The notes under the pieces: model-generated
Database searches by the model: none
Seen by the model: only the letters and a program-made list of their open reading frames with translations
What the model was told of the DNA's origin: nothing
DNA from: Labyrinthula sp. Ha
Lineage: Eukaryota > Sar > Bigyra > Labyrinthulida > Labyrinthulaceae
Length of the DNA stretch: 64,000 bases
Direction: 5' to 3'
Assembly (NCBI GenBank): GCA_015227615.1
Contig: JAALGZ010000021.1
Location: 310,001 to 374,000, forward strand
Made by a program: the position numbers and the translations under genes
Part shown: positions 49,360-60,950 of the stretch, piece after piece
Position numbering within the stretch: the stretch's first letter is position 1
Layout: each line of letters starts with the position of its first letter

Positions 49360-51030
49360 ATCATGTTCCTGAATCCTGATTGATAGTCAGGACGTGCATC
49401 CAGAATTGGTTCTAGTAAGTTGTTGATACTCCTCATCAGAATTTTGTGGTTGTAGTTTAACGGGAACATAGGTCTGTAGTTAGAAGAATCATTCTTGCAA
49501 CATTTCTTTTACAAACAGATGAATTTTCCTCTACACATTTTTTTTATTCTGGTTTGATTTAAGTTTTTCATTTTGAAGAAAACTTGGAGAGTCTTATTGG
49601 ATTGCTTCTAGATGTTTGGGTTCTATTTCCGAATCTGGTATTTTACCTCCTCAGGGCCTTGTGCTTTATTTTTATTTCATGGTTTTGATGTATGAAAGGA
49701 TTTTATTTAAATTAAAGGCTAAAATTTTATGATACTCTTGGAAGCAGGTCGATATATCGGAGTTTGGTAAAATATCACCTGGTCGTTTTTGGGCGGTCTC
49801 TTTGAAACCGTGCATTTTGTTGCGCTCTTAGATATTCTTTCAGTATTCGAATTAGACTTGCTGTTAAAACTCTTCACCAGTTTAATCCTTCAGTATTTTG
49901 ATCTATACTTTTTCGCTGGTTTTATATTTTTTCAACATTTGGCTTTTGGTTTTAGATTTTCTGCATTCATACACAACTTGGTTTTCTTAGGCTAATTCTC
50001 CAGCCCAACTGTTGAAATCATTACATACAGCTTTTTCCAGCTCTTTTATGACCTGTGTTCTATTTTCTATGTTTATATTGTTGCAGTTTCTGTGTATATG
50101 TCTTATAAACGATTTGATAATGTCTCAGTTGGTGCGTTCAGATAGTTTGTATTTTATTCTGAGGAAAAATGTTTTTATGATGGTTGGGTTGATATTTATT
50201 ATGATTTTGCAGTATGCTGCCAAATATCTATTCCCCAGATTTTCATGAATATTTTTATCTACAGGTTTTTTTCACCGCCTTGTTAGATAATTACTTGCAT
50301 TCTAGCCGCGGTTTGGTTCTTTTCTACTATTACTGTCTCAATTGTGCAGAAAGTGTCACCCTGAAGGCAAAGTGTTTAAGGTTGTGCTTTCCGCAGAGAC
50401 GGCAGGAGATTTTTAAACATAATTTGAGGTCAAAATGAAGGTTCTTTATTTGTTGACTCAGAATTAACTTTGGATGGCCCGATTACTCTGTTCTTGGTAT
50501 GAGTTGTATGTTTTAAAAAAAAACCTGTTATTCTTAATTGATGGATATTGTAAATTTTTATTCCGTTTAAGAACTTAACCAGTAGCTTTGTGATGTTATT
50601 AGAGCGAGATAAGAATTCTAATGTTAAACTTGCATCTAACCCGTCCATGTACACTTGAACGTTAATATCACCACAACTAAGAACCAACCTTATTTTGTTG
50701 AGGTTGCCAATGGTTTTTTCAGGTTATATAGATAATTCTTGTATTCAAAAGTTCCGTGTTCAGAGCGAGGTTGCGCAGGTTTACGAACACGATTTTCATT
50801 TTACCATCACGTTTGAAAATCAGCTTCAGGATACTGTCTTGACTACCATCTACATTCGTTCCTCTGTTAGCGAGTTATTCCATGCGATAAGTAACTATAC
50901 CGGTGACCTTTTCTTGTGGCTATAAGCAAAGGCATCTTCATGAAATTAGAATAATAAACACCACTCGCTTGAGAAGCTCCATTCCTTGCTTGTTCAGTTC
51001 CTGTAAAATTAAAATTTTGACTGTCTAATA
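49360..51030 (-). mobile_element. Decayed LINE (non-LTR retrotransposon), endonuclease and start of RT
   Basis: On the minus strand, fragments occur in the order expected for a LINE. An endonuclease region spans about 51.03-50.43 kb, with DGSQDSILKLIFKRDGKMK followed by VLSCGDINVQVYMD, the GD.N motif of APE-type endonucleases. The first reverse transcriptase motifs lie at about 49.48-49.36 kb: NYRPMFPLNYNHKILMR, then LEPILDARPDYQSGFRN. The two are about 1 kb apart with several frame changes and stops between, and the catalytic YADD box is not found downstream. It is a dead remnant. It ends just upstream of LRR copy C. Confidence 0.62.
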
Positions 51031-51361
51031 CAGTTGTACTACATAGCTACTTATAGGAGCTGTTGCACCACCAACGTTCACACACATCAACTTGGGTAAG
51101 TGATTCCAATGGTTCACTAAACCTGGGACTTCTCTCGAAGGTATAGTAAGTTTGTTACACTGAAAACTTTTCATTTTGTATACGTCATTAAAGTTATTTT
51201 TTAACCCCCAAAATTTGCGAATAAAAAATTACATACCCAAAGAATGTTCATTTTGGACAATCTCTGCCCAGCAGATCTGAGAAATCATTCTATGAATAAC
51301 AAACTGCAATAAAATCTCTGCAGTTACAATTCAACAGAATCAAAACAAATAAAAAAAAGAA

Positions 51362-53344
51362 ATGAATTCAGAAAAAACTTTACCAGTTGGCAGTGTGGTA
51401 ATATCTGCAAATGATTCTCGCAATGAGGCTCTTCCAGTAGGTATTGTACAGGAAAAAGGTCAAAATCATACAAATATCCGTAACAATAAGGGAACTAAAA
51501 GATTTATTTTAGTTTTTTTCGTTGTCGGACTTCTCTTGCTAATTTCATTTTTACTATCAAATAAAGAAAAAGAAAAATAGAAAATATTTTTTTCTCATAG
51601 TCAACTCGAAGAATATTGTGCAAAGCAAAATAACCACGAATGGAATCAATATGTTTTTGATAATTTAAAGCAAACAAGTTTATTTAGTTACGAACTAGCA
51701 ATTAGTGGTAATATTCCTGCATTTGCATTTCAGTGCAATATTGGGCTATTTCAATATACATATAGGTATACTACTTTTGACCTTGTAGATAATGTTCAAC
51801 TTCATAAAAATGCCATGAAAGGAACAGATGGAAATAATACTGGAACTTGGAACACTTTTATTACTAAATATACTTTTCGCATAAATGGATATACACTCGC
51901 TGTTCCAGAAAATGCATTTTCAAAAAATGTTTTCGACAAAGGAGATTCTGGTTGGGTTGAATTTCAGTTTACAGATGTAACAGAAGTAAAAATAAATAAA
52001 AAATTTAAAGAAGATGTTGGACATTTAGAGCTAACTTTAATAGCTGTTGAAGAAAATATTATAGATGCTACTGCAGCTGTAAATAGATTTAAGAATTGGA
52101 AAATAAACTATCTTACGTTGAATGGGTTTTCTAACTTTTCGACAAAAAAATTATCCAAAAAGATAAGAAGTAAAATAACTTCGCTGGAGTTTTTCAACGC
52201 AGGTTATATAAAATTTCCTTTTTATTTGCTGAAAAGGTTTAAGAATTTGGAACTCTTGCTGGCCGGAAATATAAACGAACTAACAAATTATCCTTCGGGA
52301 AAGAAGTTTGAAAAAATTAAAACCCTGGGTTTCAGCAACATGAAATCTTTTATTGTTCCAGATAATTTTCTTATAAATTTTCCAAACATTCAGCACTTTC
52401 ATATGAGTTATAGTAATTATAGAGAATGTGACTCTTCCATAAAACCCCGAATGGGTTTGGAAAAGGATGACTATCGTATTAGTTTTAGTGCTCCCAGATT
52501 CCTTACCTGTATAGACTTATCAGTAGAATCAGATCTCTCTTTATATGAGAATAATGTTTGCACAAAAATTGGTACTTATCAAGCTGTTCTAGAAACTTTG
52601 GAAATAGGATCTGAAATATTTTTTTCCTTGCCACCGACTTGTATACCTCCTCATCTCTTTGAACTACTTGGTGTAAATTTTACTTCAGTTTCAAGTATCT
52701 TTCTTAATTGGGAAAATGCTCAAATTGTTGCGGAAAATACTTTCTTAACTAAAGCAGGTCATCCAGTTTTTCCTAATGTGGTGAGGGTTTATGTGAGTGA
52801 AGGCACAGAAGCAATATATCAAAATTCTTTGTTTGGATCTAAGAATTTTCCAAAGCTAAATACTATTCATCTTAGAAATACATGGTTTGAAACTTTGCCC
52901 AATGACGTTTTCGTGGGCAATGAACAAAATATAGAACAGTTTATTTCATATTTTGGATCGTTGGATATTGATAATCTTTTTGAGATACAACTGCAAAAAC
53001 TCATAAATTTAAAGATAATTTATGTTTATAGCATGGATTTGTCACATGTGTCTGGTTTAGATAGATTAACAGTTGGATTGACGAATTTATTGCTTGCTTA
53101 TAATAGTATTACCACTATTCTTGCAGATGATTTTTGCTCTGGTATTCATGCGCATTCATTGAACTATCTAGACCTGCGTAATAATCTAATTGAGTTTGTT
53201 GAGGATCATGCATTTAGAAACTGCACAAAGCTGACTCGATTAAATTTGCATGAAAATTTATTAAATGAGACAGAAGAAGAATTTAAGGAGAGAACTGGAT
53301 TTTGTCAGGCCAATAATTGCACGCTTTACTATGAGTCCAGTTAG
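51362..53344 (+). pseudogene. LRR membrane protein, copy C, one internal stop
   Basis: Same length as copy B (661 codons) and same frame throughout, with a single TAG at 51578-51580 just after the membrane helix, where copy B has GAG (Glu). TAG ends copies B and C and the TMEM65-like gene, so it is a true stop here. Reading stops after 72 residues (cytosolic tail with LPVGSV and LPVGIV, then helix FILVFFVVGLLLLISFLL). From IFFSHSQLEEYC onward the ectodomain is very close to copy B, while the tail and helix are clearly different, so the gene is a mosaic. The 3' flank is also shared with copy B. Likely a young pseudogene; a polymorphic or mis-sequenced base is possible because the rest is undamaged. 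Confidence 0.78.
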
Positions 53345-53891
53345 ATAAAATGCACTAACAATTCTAGTTTAACTTTGAAAGTAAATTGTATTCAATTCTT
53401 CCCAGTATCTAAAGTCTTTTATGCTCGAACATGGGATTTAATTTTTTTTACACTGTAACGTCTGATATTGTTTCTATGATATATTCAGCTTCCATTTGTT
53501 ATATTTGGTGAAGTTTTGTTATATTTTTGTTTTGGATCAAGGGTTGATATATGAATATGTAGTATAGCTGTGAAATATTGTCGCAAATTGATAACTGGTT
53601 GTTTAGGAGATGTTTAATAGGTATCTATAGCAGCTATGAACCATTTATGGGTGTTCTTGATGTGTTTTCTGAGAGATATGATCGATTTGAGTGAATTGAG
53701 AGCTATTTCATTTTTCGTGTCGATAAATAACAACTACACGTCCGCGGAAGCAAGGCTTAGGTCGTAAAAATAGCTAGTTGACTTTAAATAACAATAACTT
53801 CTTAAATTTCCTTTCCTTTATATTTTTTATTTCATATATCTCTTAACGGTAAACAAAAACTAATAGTATATCAAAAACTATTCCAAGTATG
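53345..53891. other. 3' flank of LRR copy C, then gene-free
   Basis: The first 85 bp match the 3' flank of copy B. The remainder is AT-rich without features. The last four bases, TATG, are the left target duplication of the Ty3/gypsy element. Confidence 0.55.
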
Positions 53892-54029
53892 TGGCCTGAG
53901 TTCTCCGGTAACTCAGTAAATAATGTGCTCATGGGAATTTCAAAAGACTTTTTGTATTCGTGGTATTAAGTGTTAACCGACATATATTGCGTTTCCCTAT
54001 ATGTCCTCTTAGGACATGCCTATATTACA
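53892..54029 (-). repeat. 3' LTR of the Ty3/gypsy element
   Basis: 138 bp. On the minus strand it starts TGTAATATAGGCATG and ends AACTCAGGCCA. Preceded on that strand by a short purine-rich tract (ATGGGGCGA), a candidate polypurine primer. Confidence 0.93.
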
Positions 54030-54241
54030 TCGCCCCATTGAAGGTTTTAACCTTAAATCATGGCATCGGGACGTTGCGAGTAAGTCAATTCATTGCCAAT
54101 GTAGTACCATCCATCAACAACTGCGTGACTTCTTGCAAATATTTCCAGTTTTAATCCATCTGGAATCGCTTCATCGATACGTTTTCTAAGTGCATCCGGT
54201 TTTCTGTTAGTGGGCAATCTTCCTGCTCGAATAACATCAAC

Positions 54242-55640
54242 TCAAGAACTTCTTTGGAGCATTCCACGCGGCGTATCTCCGCTGTTGTAAACGTGAACTT
54301 CTTCCACGGCGCTTAATACTAATCCGCTGACGTTCTGGTGCAGCGTGCCCGCTTTACCCTGTTTGATCCAATAAATCGCTGCCTCCTTTTTGAAGCCTTG
54401 TTTTTCTAGCTCATGGTCCGCTTGATCCGCTGTTCCCTTCGTAACCCATATAAAGATGATGTCATTTCTGCACAGCCTCCTAAAGGATATTTGGAAAATC
54501 TCCTCCATCGACAAGGATTCGTATCCCAAGGCTAACCCTCGAGTTGGGTCAGAGACGGCGACATCCCACGGCGGATCCACTATGGCAGCGTCGAAGAGCT
54601 GGTTTCTCGTGTAGATAACTTCTTTTATGTAGGCGCTCCAGTTGATCTTCCTGACATCCACGTTATCCAATCGCACCAATCGCGGAGCTACTAGTCCTTG
54701 ATCAATCTCTACGCCGCCCCAAAATATCTTGTAGATGCAGGTTCTACCGATTCGTTCCGCTCTCCATGGTTCCCTGTTACCCGGTTGGATCTCATCTGGG
54801 AGCTCATCATATTGATTCTTCCTAAGCTCCACTAAAATATCTCCACATCTGGCTCTGTCAAGGGTCGCCTTTGCATCTTGTACTTCGTCGACGTTGATCC
54901 TCTCCTTCATATCCGTGATCTCGGCTTCCAGATCCGTTATCGGCGGCAACCTTCTCTCCTTCTCTTCCTCTCCTCCTTTCACCTTTTCCAGGAACTGGAG
55001 GCTCTCGTGCCTTTCTTTAGCCGTGATGTTTCTTCGGTAGAATGGGATCGTTCCAACCTCCCCGATCGTCCTAAGCCCGTATTTAAATAGGTTGAAAAGT
55101 CTTCTTACCAATGCTTCTGGCTTCGTTATGACTCTTGTTCTTTCGATGTGGAAGCGTGTGCCATATTTTATCCGGTTCTCCTGCGCTACCTTTTCAACAT
55201 CCAGTTGCAACTTCGTGTATTCGTAGATCGACTGCTTCGCTAGCAATTTCTACGTTGCCTGGTAGATAGCTTGAGTGCTCCTGTTGGTTATGTGTCTTTC
55301 TGAAACGATCTTTCCGTACACACCTACCCCATATGTTCTAATACATGATCGTAAAACTTCTAGTTCGTGTTCAGTCCATCGTCCCGGAATCGACATCGCC
55401 GAGACGACTACTGTATTCTTAACTCTTTTTAAATACTTCTGGGCTCGTTCCTTAATCTCTTTTATCTGGGTCGTGTCGTTCAAATACTCGTGGACTACGT
55501 CGGGTAAATCTTCCTCGATTGTGACCAAGGGTTACCAGGTCTCATCTTCGTGCAGGAACCCTTTCCAGTGTATCTTTAACTCGTAGATTCCATCCTTAAG
55601 TCTCAGCCCCCGAATAGCGTCAACTTCAAGTAACCCTAAA
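54242..55640 (-). other. Accessory tail of the gypsy element: chromodomain, SANT/Myb and MT-A70 methyltransferase
   Basis: Three domains follow the integrase. The chromodomain lies at about 55.60-55.50 kb (YELKIHWKGFLHEDETW, with the usual aromatic pattern), the type that steers chromoviruses to modified histones. A SANT/Myb-like domain lies at about 55.40-55.26 kb (GRWTEHELEVLRSCIRTYG, then YGKIV). The MT-A70 domain lies at about 54.70-54.28 kb: LFDAAIVDPPWD holds the DPPW catalytic motif, followed by LGYESLSMEEI, IIFIWVT, GFKKEAAIYWIKQG and LHQNVSG. These blocks correspond in order to those of METTL3/METTL14 proteins, which methylate adenine N6 in RNA or, in some protist relatives, DNA. Substrate here is unknown. 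The region belongs to a broken element and is described as a fossil. Confidence 0.85.
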
Positions 55641-55649
55641 TCAGAAAAT

Positions 55650-58600
55650 ATTGCTCAGCTATTTCCTTCGTTGGCATCCATCCTGTCGGTTCATACAGCA
55701 TCAGTCTTGTAGCATGAGCTCTCTGTTTTGAACCAAAAAGGGACTCCACTTCGTAGACATTTGAAGAATCGGTGCTGGTTACCATGTACGGTCCTGTCCA
55801 TTTCTTTAACTTCTTGTATCTTTCTGAGCTTGTGCCAGCCCTTGACAACAAAACCCAATCGCCAGGAACAAATTGAGCAACTTTTACCCTGTTCTTCTCG
55901 TTGTATCTCGTGTTTTCTCTATCCCTCAGGAGCTCCGTGTGGGAATACGTCTGCTCCCCGATCCTCCTGAGTTCTCTTGACAGTTTTCTCACTTCCTCTC
56001 TTATTTTCTTCACTGACCCCGGTTTTCGCAGTACCTGCATCCCTTTACTTACCACATAGGGAACTGCGTAGGTATTCTTAGCCCAGAGGTTTCCTTCATC
56101 CTTGAAATACATGAAGACTTAGTTGGACGTTAGTCCCCGGTTGACCTTACTCACCGAATGGTTCAACTGGTATTCAATGTGTGGTAGGAGGTCCGGCCAT
56201 TCTTTATCATCCATCCTATATTCCGATAAAAGTGTTCGTAGGATCCTCAGTATCGGACCGTTGGTGGTCTCGACACCACCGTTTGTAAAGGGTGAGTAGC
56301 TTATTGCCCATTGCTGGGAGAACCTAAAAAGGCGTTGCATCAAGTCCAGTAGCTTGTTGCCGAAGTGTGACCCGCGGTCTGTGAAGAGCACAAAGTTCTG
56401 CAAGAATCCGTATCTACTCCTCCGCCAACATAGCGCCCTTGCAGCTGCCAATGCTGTAGCTCTTTTTTCTTAACTCAATTGTAGCTTCCGGCTAAGGGAG
56501 TCAACAAGGACTAGAATATATCCAGATTCATCTATATAAAGAAAATCCATTAGTAAGATCTCCCTCGGCCTTGATCCTAACACCGTTATATCTCTTGGTC
56601 TTCGTACCAGTTTCGAACCCTTCGTGCAGTGCATACAGACTACTGACAGCCTCTTCAGTATCTCTTTAAGCCTTGTGCTACTAAAATCAAACGTGTAACT
56701 GGTCGTTAACTCCTCGTAACTCCGTGTAGCAGGTGGGTGCATGCTTGTATTGTGAAAGTGGCACAGGAATTTTGGAAACGCTTCCTTTGGTATCCAAATC
56801 TTTCCCTTCCTCCTGCAGACGTCGACCTTATCCTCTCGGATCGCCCTGGTCTCTTCTGGTGACAACCTCCCGGTTGCTAACTGAGCCTTTCCAATTTCGT
56901 CCAGGGTCATCGGTTCCCATTTCCCGTCGAAGGCTGGGCTGAAGATGCTTATCCGTGAAGCATCGAGCATCTCAGCGTACCTCCGTGCCGTATCGTGCTC
57001 TGCTGACTGGTTCTTGGCCCTGGCTCCCACTCTCCTCACTCAGTTGACCTTCGCAGCCTCCTCCGTCATCTGCGCAGCATCCACGTCATCCAGGGAGTTC
57101 TCGTTGCCCCATCTTGAGAGGACATCCGTGAAAACATTCTTTACCCCTTCGACGTGAACAGCTTCTACGTTGTAGCCCTGGAGCTTCATCCCCCAGCGGT
57201 ACAATCTCTCGGCGTGGCTTTTATTGTCCATGCTACCCGGTTCCAAGATGTGCACCAGGTTGCGGTGGTCCGTAAATAGGATAACCGGGCGGGGGTGCCC
57301 GAGAACCAAATAATCCAGTCTCTTGCAAACGTGTATCAACGGATACAGTTCCTTCGAGGTGATGTGCCACTTGTAAGGGCTACCTTCGAACTTCCCACTA
57401 AAAAACATAACAGGCTTGTGGGCTTGGTTCTCGATCCCTTTTTTGGCTAGTTCGTCGTATTCGCATTGCGTAACTCTTCCGCTCCAGTATTTAATAGAAG
57501 CGTCAGTGAAAATACAGAGCGCCTTGTTCGGATCGTAAACTGCTATAGCTTCCTTCGCTGCTCTAGAAATAGTTGATAGAAAGTCCTCCCAAGCACTTCC
57601 CCGTTTCTGCGTCCACGTTATCTGTTCGTTCTTTTCTTTCAAGGCCTTCTTCGACCCGCTTATTTCTAATCCTTCTGCTAGCGCGCCCTTAAGCTCCGCT
57701 AATCTAGGTATCGATGGTGCAAGCCAAGTGGCCAAATATATCACTTCTGCCATCTGATGGTTGAAAATCCGCTTTCTCGTTCTAAGGATCTTTTCGTAGT
57801 ATTCCGGCAAGAAGGTCCACTTACTATTCGCTAACCTTCTGCCACAATAATCCACTTTTCTAGACGCCAAGTCACACTTAGCTAAACTCATCCTCACCTT
57901 CATCTTCTTTACATTCTTGAGAAACTTTGAAAGAACCTGTAAATACATAGCCTCACTTTCAGCGTAGAGGCATGAGTCGTCGATCCACTGTATTATTACA
58001 TTGCTCGTTCCCATGAAAAAACCAGTGGGTTTACAGACCTCTTCTACAACACTTTGATGAAACAACATCGGACTATTCGTCCAACCCTGGGGGCAGCTAC
58101 ACTGATGGTAGACCGTTCCCCACGGGGTCATTAGTCCAAAATACTTCTGAGACTCCTGGCTTACTTTGACTTGATCGTAACCGGATTTTATATCGAATCC
58201 TCCGTAGACTTTTGCTCCTAGAGTTCTATTTATTAGGTTTTCCAGCATCGGAAGTTGAAGAGCACTCTTGATCGTAATTTTGTTTAAGGGCTTCATATTT
58301 ACTACTAATCTAAACTGCTGGGGACCCTTTTTGGAACTATGAATATTCTTGCGGCGTACTGGCTATTGTAGGTGTTGGCTTTCTTGATCAATCCTTGAGC
58401 CTCCATCATCCTTATCTTCTTCCGTAGCCATGCTTCTTGTCTTGCTCCGACTGGCCTAGCTTTTACTGTCAAACTAGATGGTGCATCCTTCTGTAATATA
58501 CATTCAACCTCGGAAAGATTAGATATTTCTATTCGGGATTGTGGGAGGGCGAAGCATGTCCAGTATTCGTTGAGAAGTTTCTCCATTTGCAAGTAGAAAT

Positions 58601-59250
58601 CCTTCGTGAACTCGTCTCTGTCCTTCATTTCTTTCACCATTTCGTGGATCTTGGCTAAAATATCGGCCTTCTCGCCTGGGTAGGTCTCACCCTCTTCCTT
58701 CCTTTCATTCTTTAGCTCTTCTTCAGTTACGACTTCGTGATCCCCTCCTACAATGTTGTCCATATCGGGGAATATATCTTTCTCTTTGTCACTAAAAGTA
58801 TTGGTTCCGAACTCGGAATCCCAAGCTTCTTATACAAAGCCTCGTACTTGTCGTGTTCATTTGTATTTCCTAGGGCTGCGCATCTAGCTACTGCAGCTTT
58901 AACAGGAACGCTTTCTTCGTCTTCGATTCTTTTCCCCGCATATTTAGTTCTCTCTTCGTTCGTTAACTTTTGTAGCACTTGTTCTGGAAGGCAATTAAAT
59001 CTTCTAAGGTGCTCTCGTCCTATAAGGAAATCCTTCCATGGTGCAGGAACTAAATAAATCGCTACCTGGCCGAAGTAGACGGGTGTTCCATAGTCAACCC
59101 GTACCCTCAACTCTATGTAGCCCTTTTTCGTGGTCGTGACTTTCGTTTCACTATCAGCTAGAAACACTGGTATCGGGTGTATATCCATGATCTCCAAGCA
59201 TCTTGGTCCATGTACCTCCAGGGATCCTATCGTCACTTAAGATCCACTGT
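55650..59250 (-). other. Pol region of the gypsy element: protease, RT, RNase H, integrase
   Basis: Protease about 59.25-58.8 kb (DSG active-site motif, and FLIGREHLRRF). Reverse transcriptase about 58.5-57.8 kb (LNKITIKSALQLP, FDIKSGYDQVKV). RNase H about 57.55-57.05 kb (LCIFTDASIKYWSG, LYPLIHVCKRLDYLVLG). Integrase about 57.0-56.1 kb with an HHCC zinc site (HFHNTSMH...CMHC) and a D, D, E core (LLMDFLYID, LFTDRGSHFGN, TNGGVETTNG). C-terminal GPY-like module about 55.9-55.7 kb (WTGPYMV). The order is that of Ty3/gypsy. The region is broken in several places. Confidence 0.88.
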
Positions 59251-59259
59251 CCAAACACC

Positions 59260-60658
59260 CTAGCGCAGTAGTCCATGAGGAAGTATCCGCATTCCAGACT
59301 TCTAACCGTCCCTTCGTTACTGTGTATGCTTTATTGGGGACTACGATCTGGTCCGGATCCTCAAAATCCTCACTTCTAACTGGACTAACACTTCTAGCTT
59401 TTCCCCTCTTAGGTTCGTCTTCCGGAGCAGGGGATTCTTTGACAATCTTGGGGATTGCTGCCATCCTCTTTTCCCTCTCCGCTTGTTTTTCCAACGTTCG
59501 TTTTGTCTTTGTCTTAGGTCGGGGACATGATCTTGAGATGTGACCATATCCATTACAGTTGAAACATTTCGTCTTCGGGCATGTCGATAACCTGTGCTCC
59601 ATGCTGCCACAGTTCGAGCATCCGCTGCCACCCTGTGGTCTCAGTTGCGTTTGCAGCTTTGCCACCATCTCCTCTAGTTCTTTAACTCGATTAGATACTT
59701 CTGGTTTTGCAACAGCTATCTTTGATTGCGTTTTCTGTTTCGTAGTTTTCGTTTTCGTTTTGCGCCGTTCTCTAATCTTAACATTTTCTACAGAGATATA
59801 TTTATTCATAGCTTCCTCGAACCCCATTAGATCTTTAACGTCAGGGTTTTCTTCTTTAAAATCGCTGTAAGTCATAACAAAGTATTCAGGTAGCTTTTCA
59901 ACAAGTATTCGTATCATCTGTTTCTGAACCGATTTTATTGTGACTTGGTTAAATCCGACTACATCCCGTGCTTTTTGTAGGTATCTCTGTAAAGCTTCTT
60001 CACCCGTAAAGGCATCCTGAGGCCATTTAAGAACGTTCCTCAGCTTAGCTAGTGCCTGCGTTTGGTGGCTTCGATCCAGAAGAGTTTTGTGTTCCTCTAG
60101 ATATTTCATTATAGCATCGTCGTCACCCGTATCTATACCTTGAGCTGTGATAAATTCTATAGCTCCCAAGCTCATCCACTCTGTGACTGATATTGGGGCA
60201 CCTGCCATCGCAGCTCTTGCTCTCAGTTTATTCATTCGTATAAGGAATTCACCAATTTCTGATCTTCCCATCGTCTTCAGCTTCTCTACTTTTGGTGGCC
60301 GTATAATAGAGCTGCTATTAGATGGAGATCTGACGTCTTTCCTATCTTCCTTTTCTCGTTTTGGTGACCTCAGTTCCGTGATTAGAGTGACCAGAAGTTG
60401 CTCCATATTTAGATTGTTAAGTCCGTTTCCTGATCTATCTCCGTCCCTGACGTTTCCGGCTGATTCCTCACCCGGCGTGTTCCGGCTCGGCTCCGGAAGT
60501 CCTCCGCTTTGTTCGTTACCTCTTGCAGGTTCTTCAGTGGGCTCCGATTGTCCACTGGTATCGTTTTCGTCGCTAAAGGAACCTGGTAAACTTCGTGGTC
60601 GTGGTACTCGATCTCTAGGTCTACCGTCCGGTCCAAGTTCTCTTAGTCTGCTGTCCAT
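59260..60658 (-). other. Gag region of the gypsy element
   Basis: About 465 residues from an ATG at 60658. An acidic and Pro/Ser-rich start is followed by a capsid-like helical part (residues about 130-290), a Lys/Arg-rich stretch (RRKTKTKTTKQKTQSK), a short coiled segment (VKELEEMVAKLQTQL) and two CX2CX4HX4C zinc knuckles, CSNCGSMEHRLSTC and CFNCNGYGHISRSC, that bind genomic RNA. Confidence 0.85.
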
Positions 60659-60684
60659 ATCCGTAGCACTTTATTATGTGTGCT

Positions 60685-60696
60685 TTGTTTAAACAA
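60685..60696 (-). promoter_or_regulatory. 12-bp palindrome at the expected primer-binding position of the gypsy element
   Basis: TTGTTTAAACAA directly abuts the 5' LTR, where reverse transcription is normally primed. It does not begin with TGG as a tRNA-primed site would, so the primer is unclear. Confidence 0.4.
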
Positions 60697-60834
60697 TGGC
60701 CTGAGTTCTCCGGTAACTCAGTAAATAATGTGCTCATGGGAATTTCAAAAGACTTTTTGAATTCGTGGTATTAAGTGTTAACCGACATATATTGCGTTTC
60801 CCTATATGTCCTCTTAGGACATGCCTATATTACA
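60697..60834 (-). repeat. 5' LTR of the Ty3/gypsy element
   Basis: 138 bp, one difference from 53892-54029. Followed on the plus strand by the right target duplication TATG (60835-60838). Confidence 0.93.
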
Positions 60835-60950
60835 TATGCTAAAGTGCATTATATTTCAAAGCAATTCCAATACCAAGCTAACCAACCAAATAGGTATTAG
60901 TATCACATCTTTATCTACAAATTCCACCATGTTTATTTTATGTCAATCGG

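Larger units (their letters stand above)
53892..60834 (-). mobile_element. Ty3/gypsy chromovirus with MT-A70 methyltransferase tail
   Basis: 138-bp LTRs (53892-54029 and 60697-60834) with TG...CA ends, one difference between them, and a perfect 4-bp target duplication TATG on both sides. Read on the minus strand, the parts are gag with two zinc knuckles, protease, reverse transcriptase, RNase H, integrase with zinc site and GPY-like tail, chromodomain, SANT/Myb-like domain and an MT-A70 methyltransferase domain. RT before integrase plus the chromodomain identify a Ty3/gypsy chromovirus. The base composition is much more GC-rich than the host DNA on either side. The coding region is interrupted about eight times, so it is broken although recent by LTR identity. 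One of these, at the gag-pol border, could be natural read-through as used in some retroelements. Confidence 0.93.

Noticed and set aside
51578-51580. TAG read as an amino acid (alternative genetic code) in LRR copy C
   Set aside because: TAG is the terminal stop of LRR copies B and C and of the TMEM65-like gene, so reassignment is unlikely.
54242-55246. MT-A70 frame as an independent host gene that happens to lie near a retroelement
   Set aside because: It lies between the LTRs, inside the target duplication, on the element's strand, directly after the chromodomain, and shares the element's composition.
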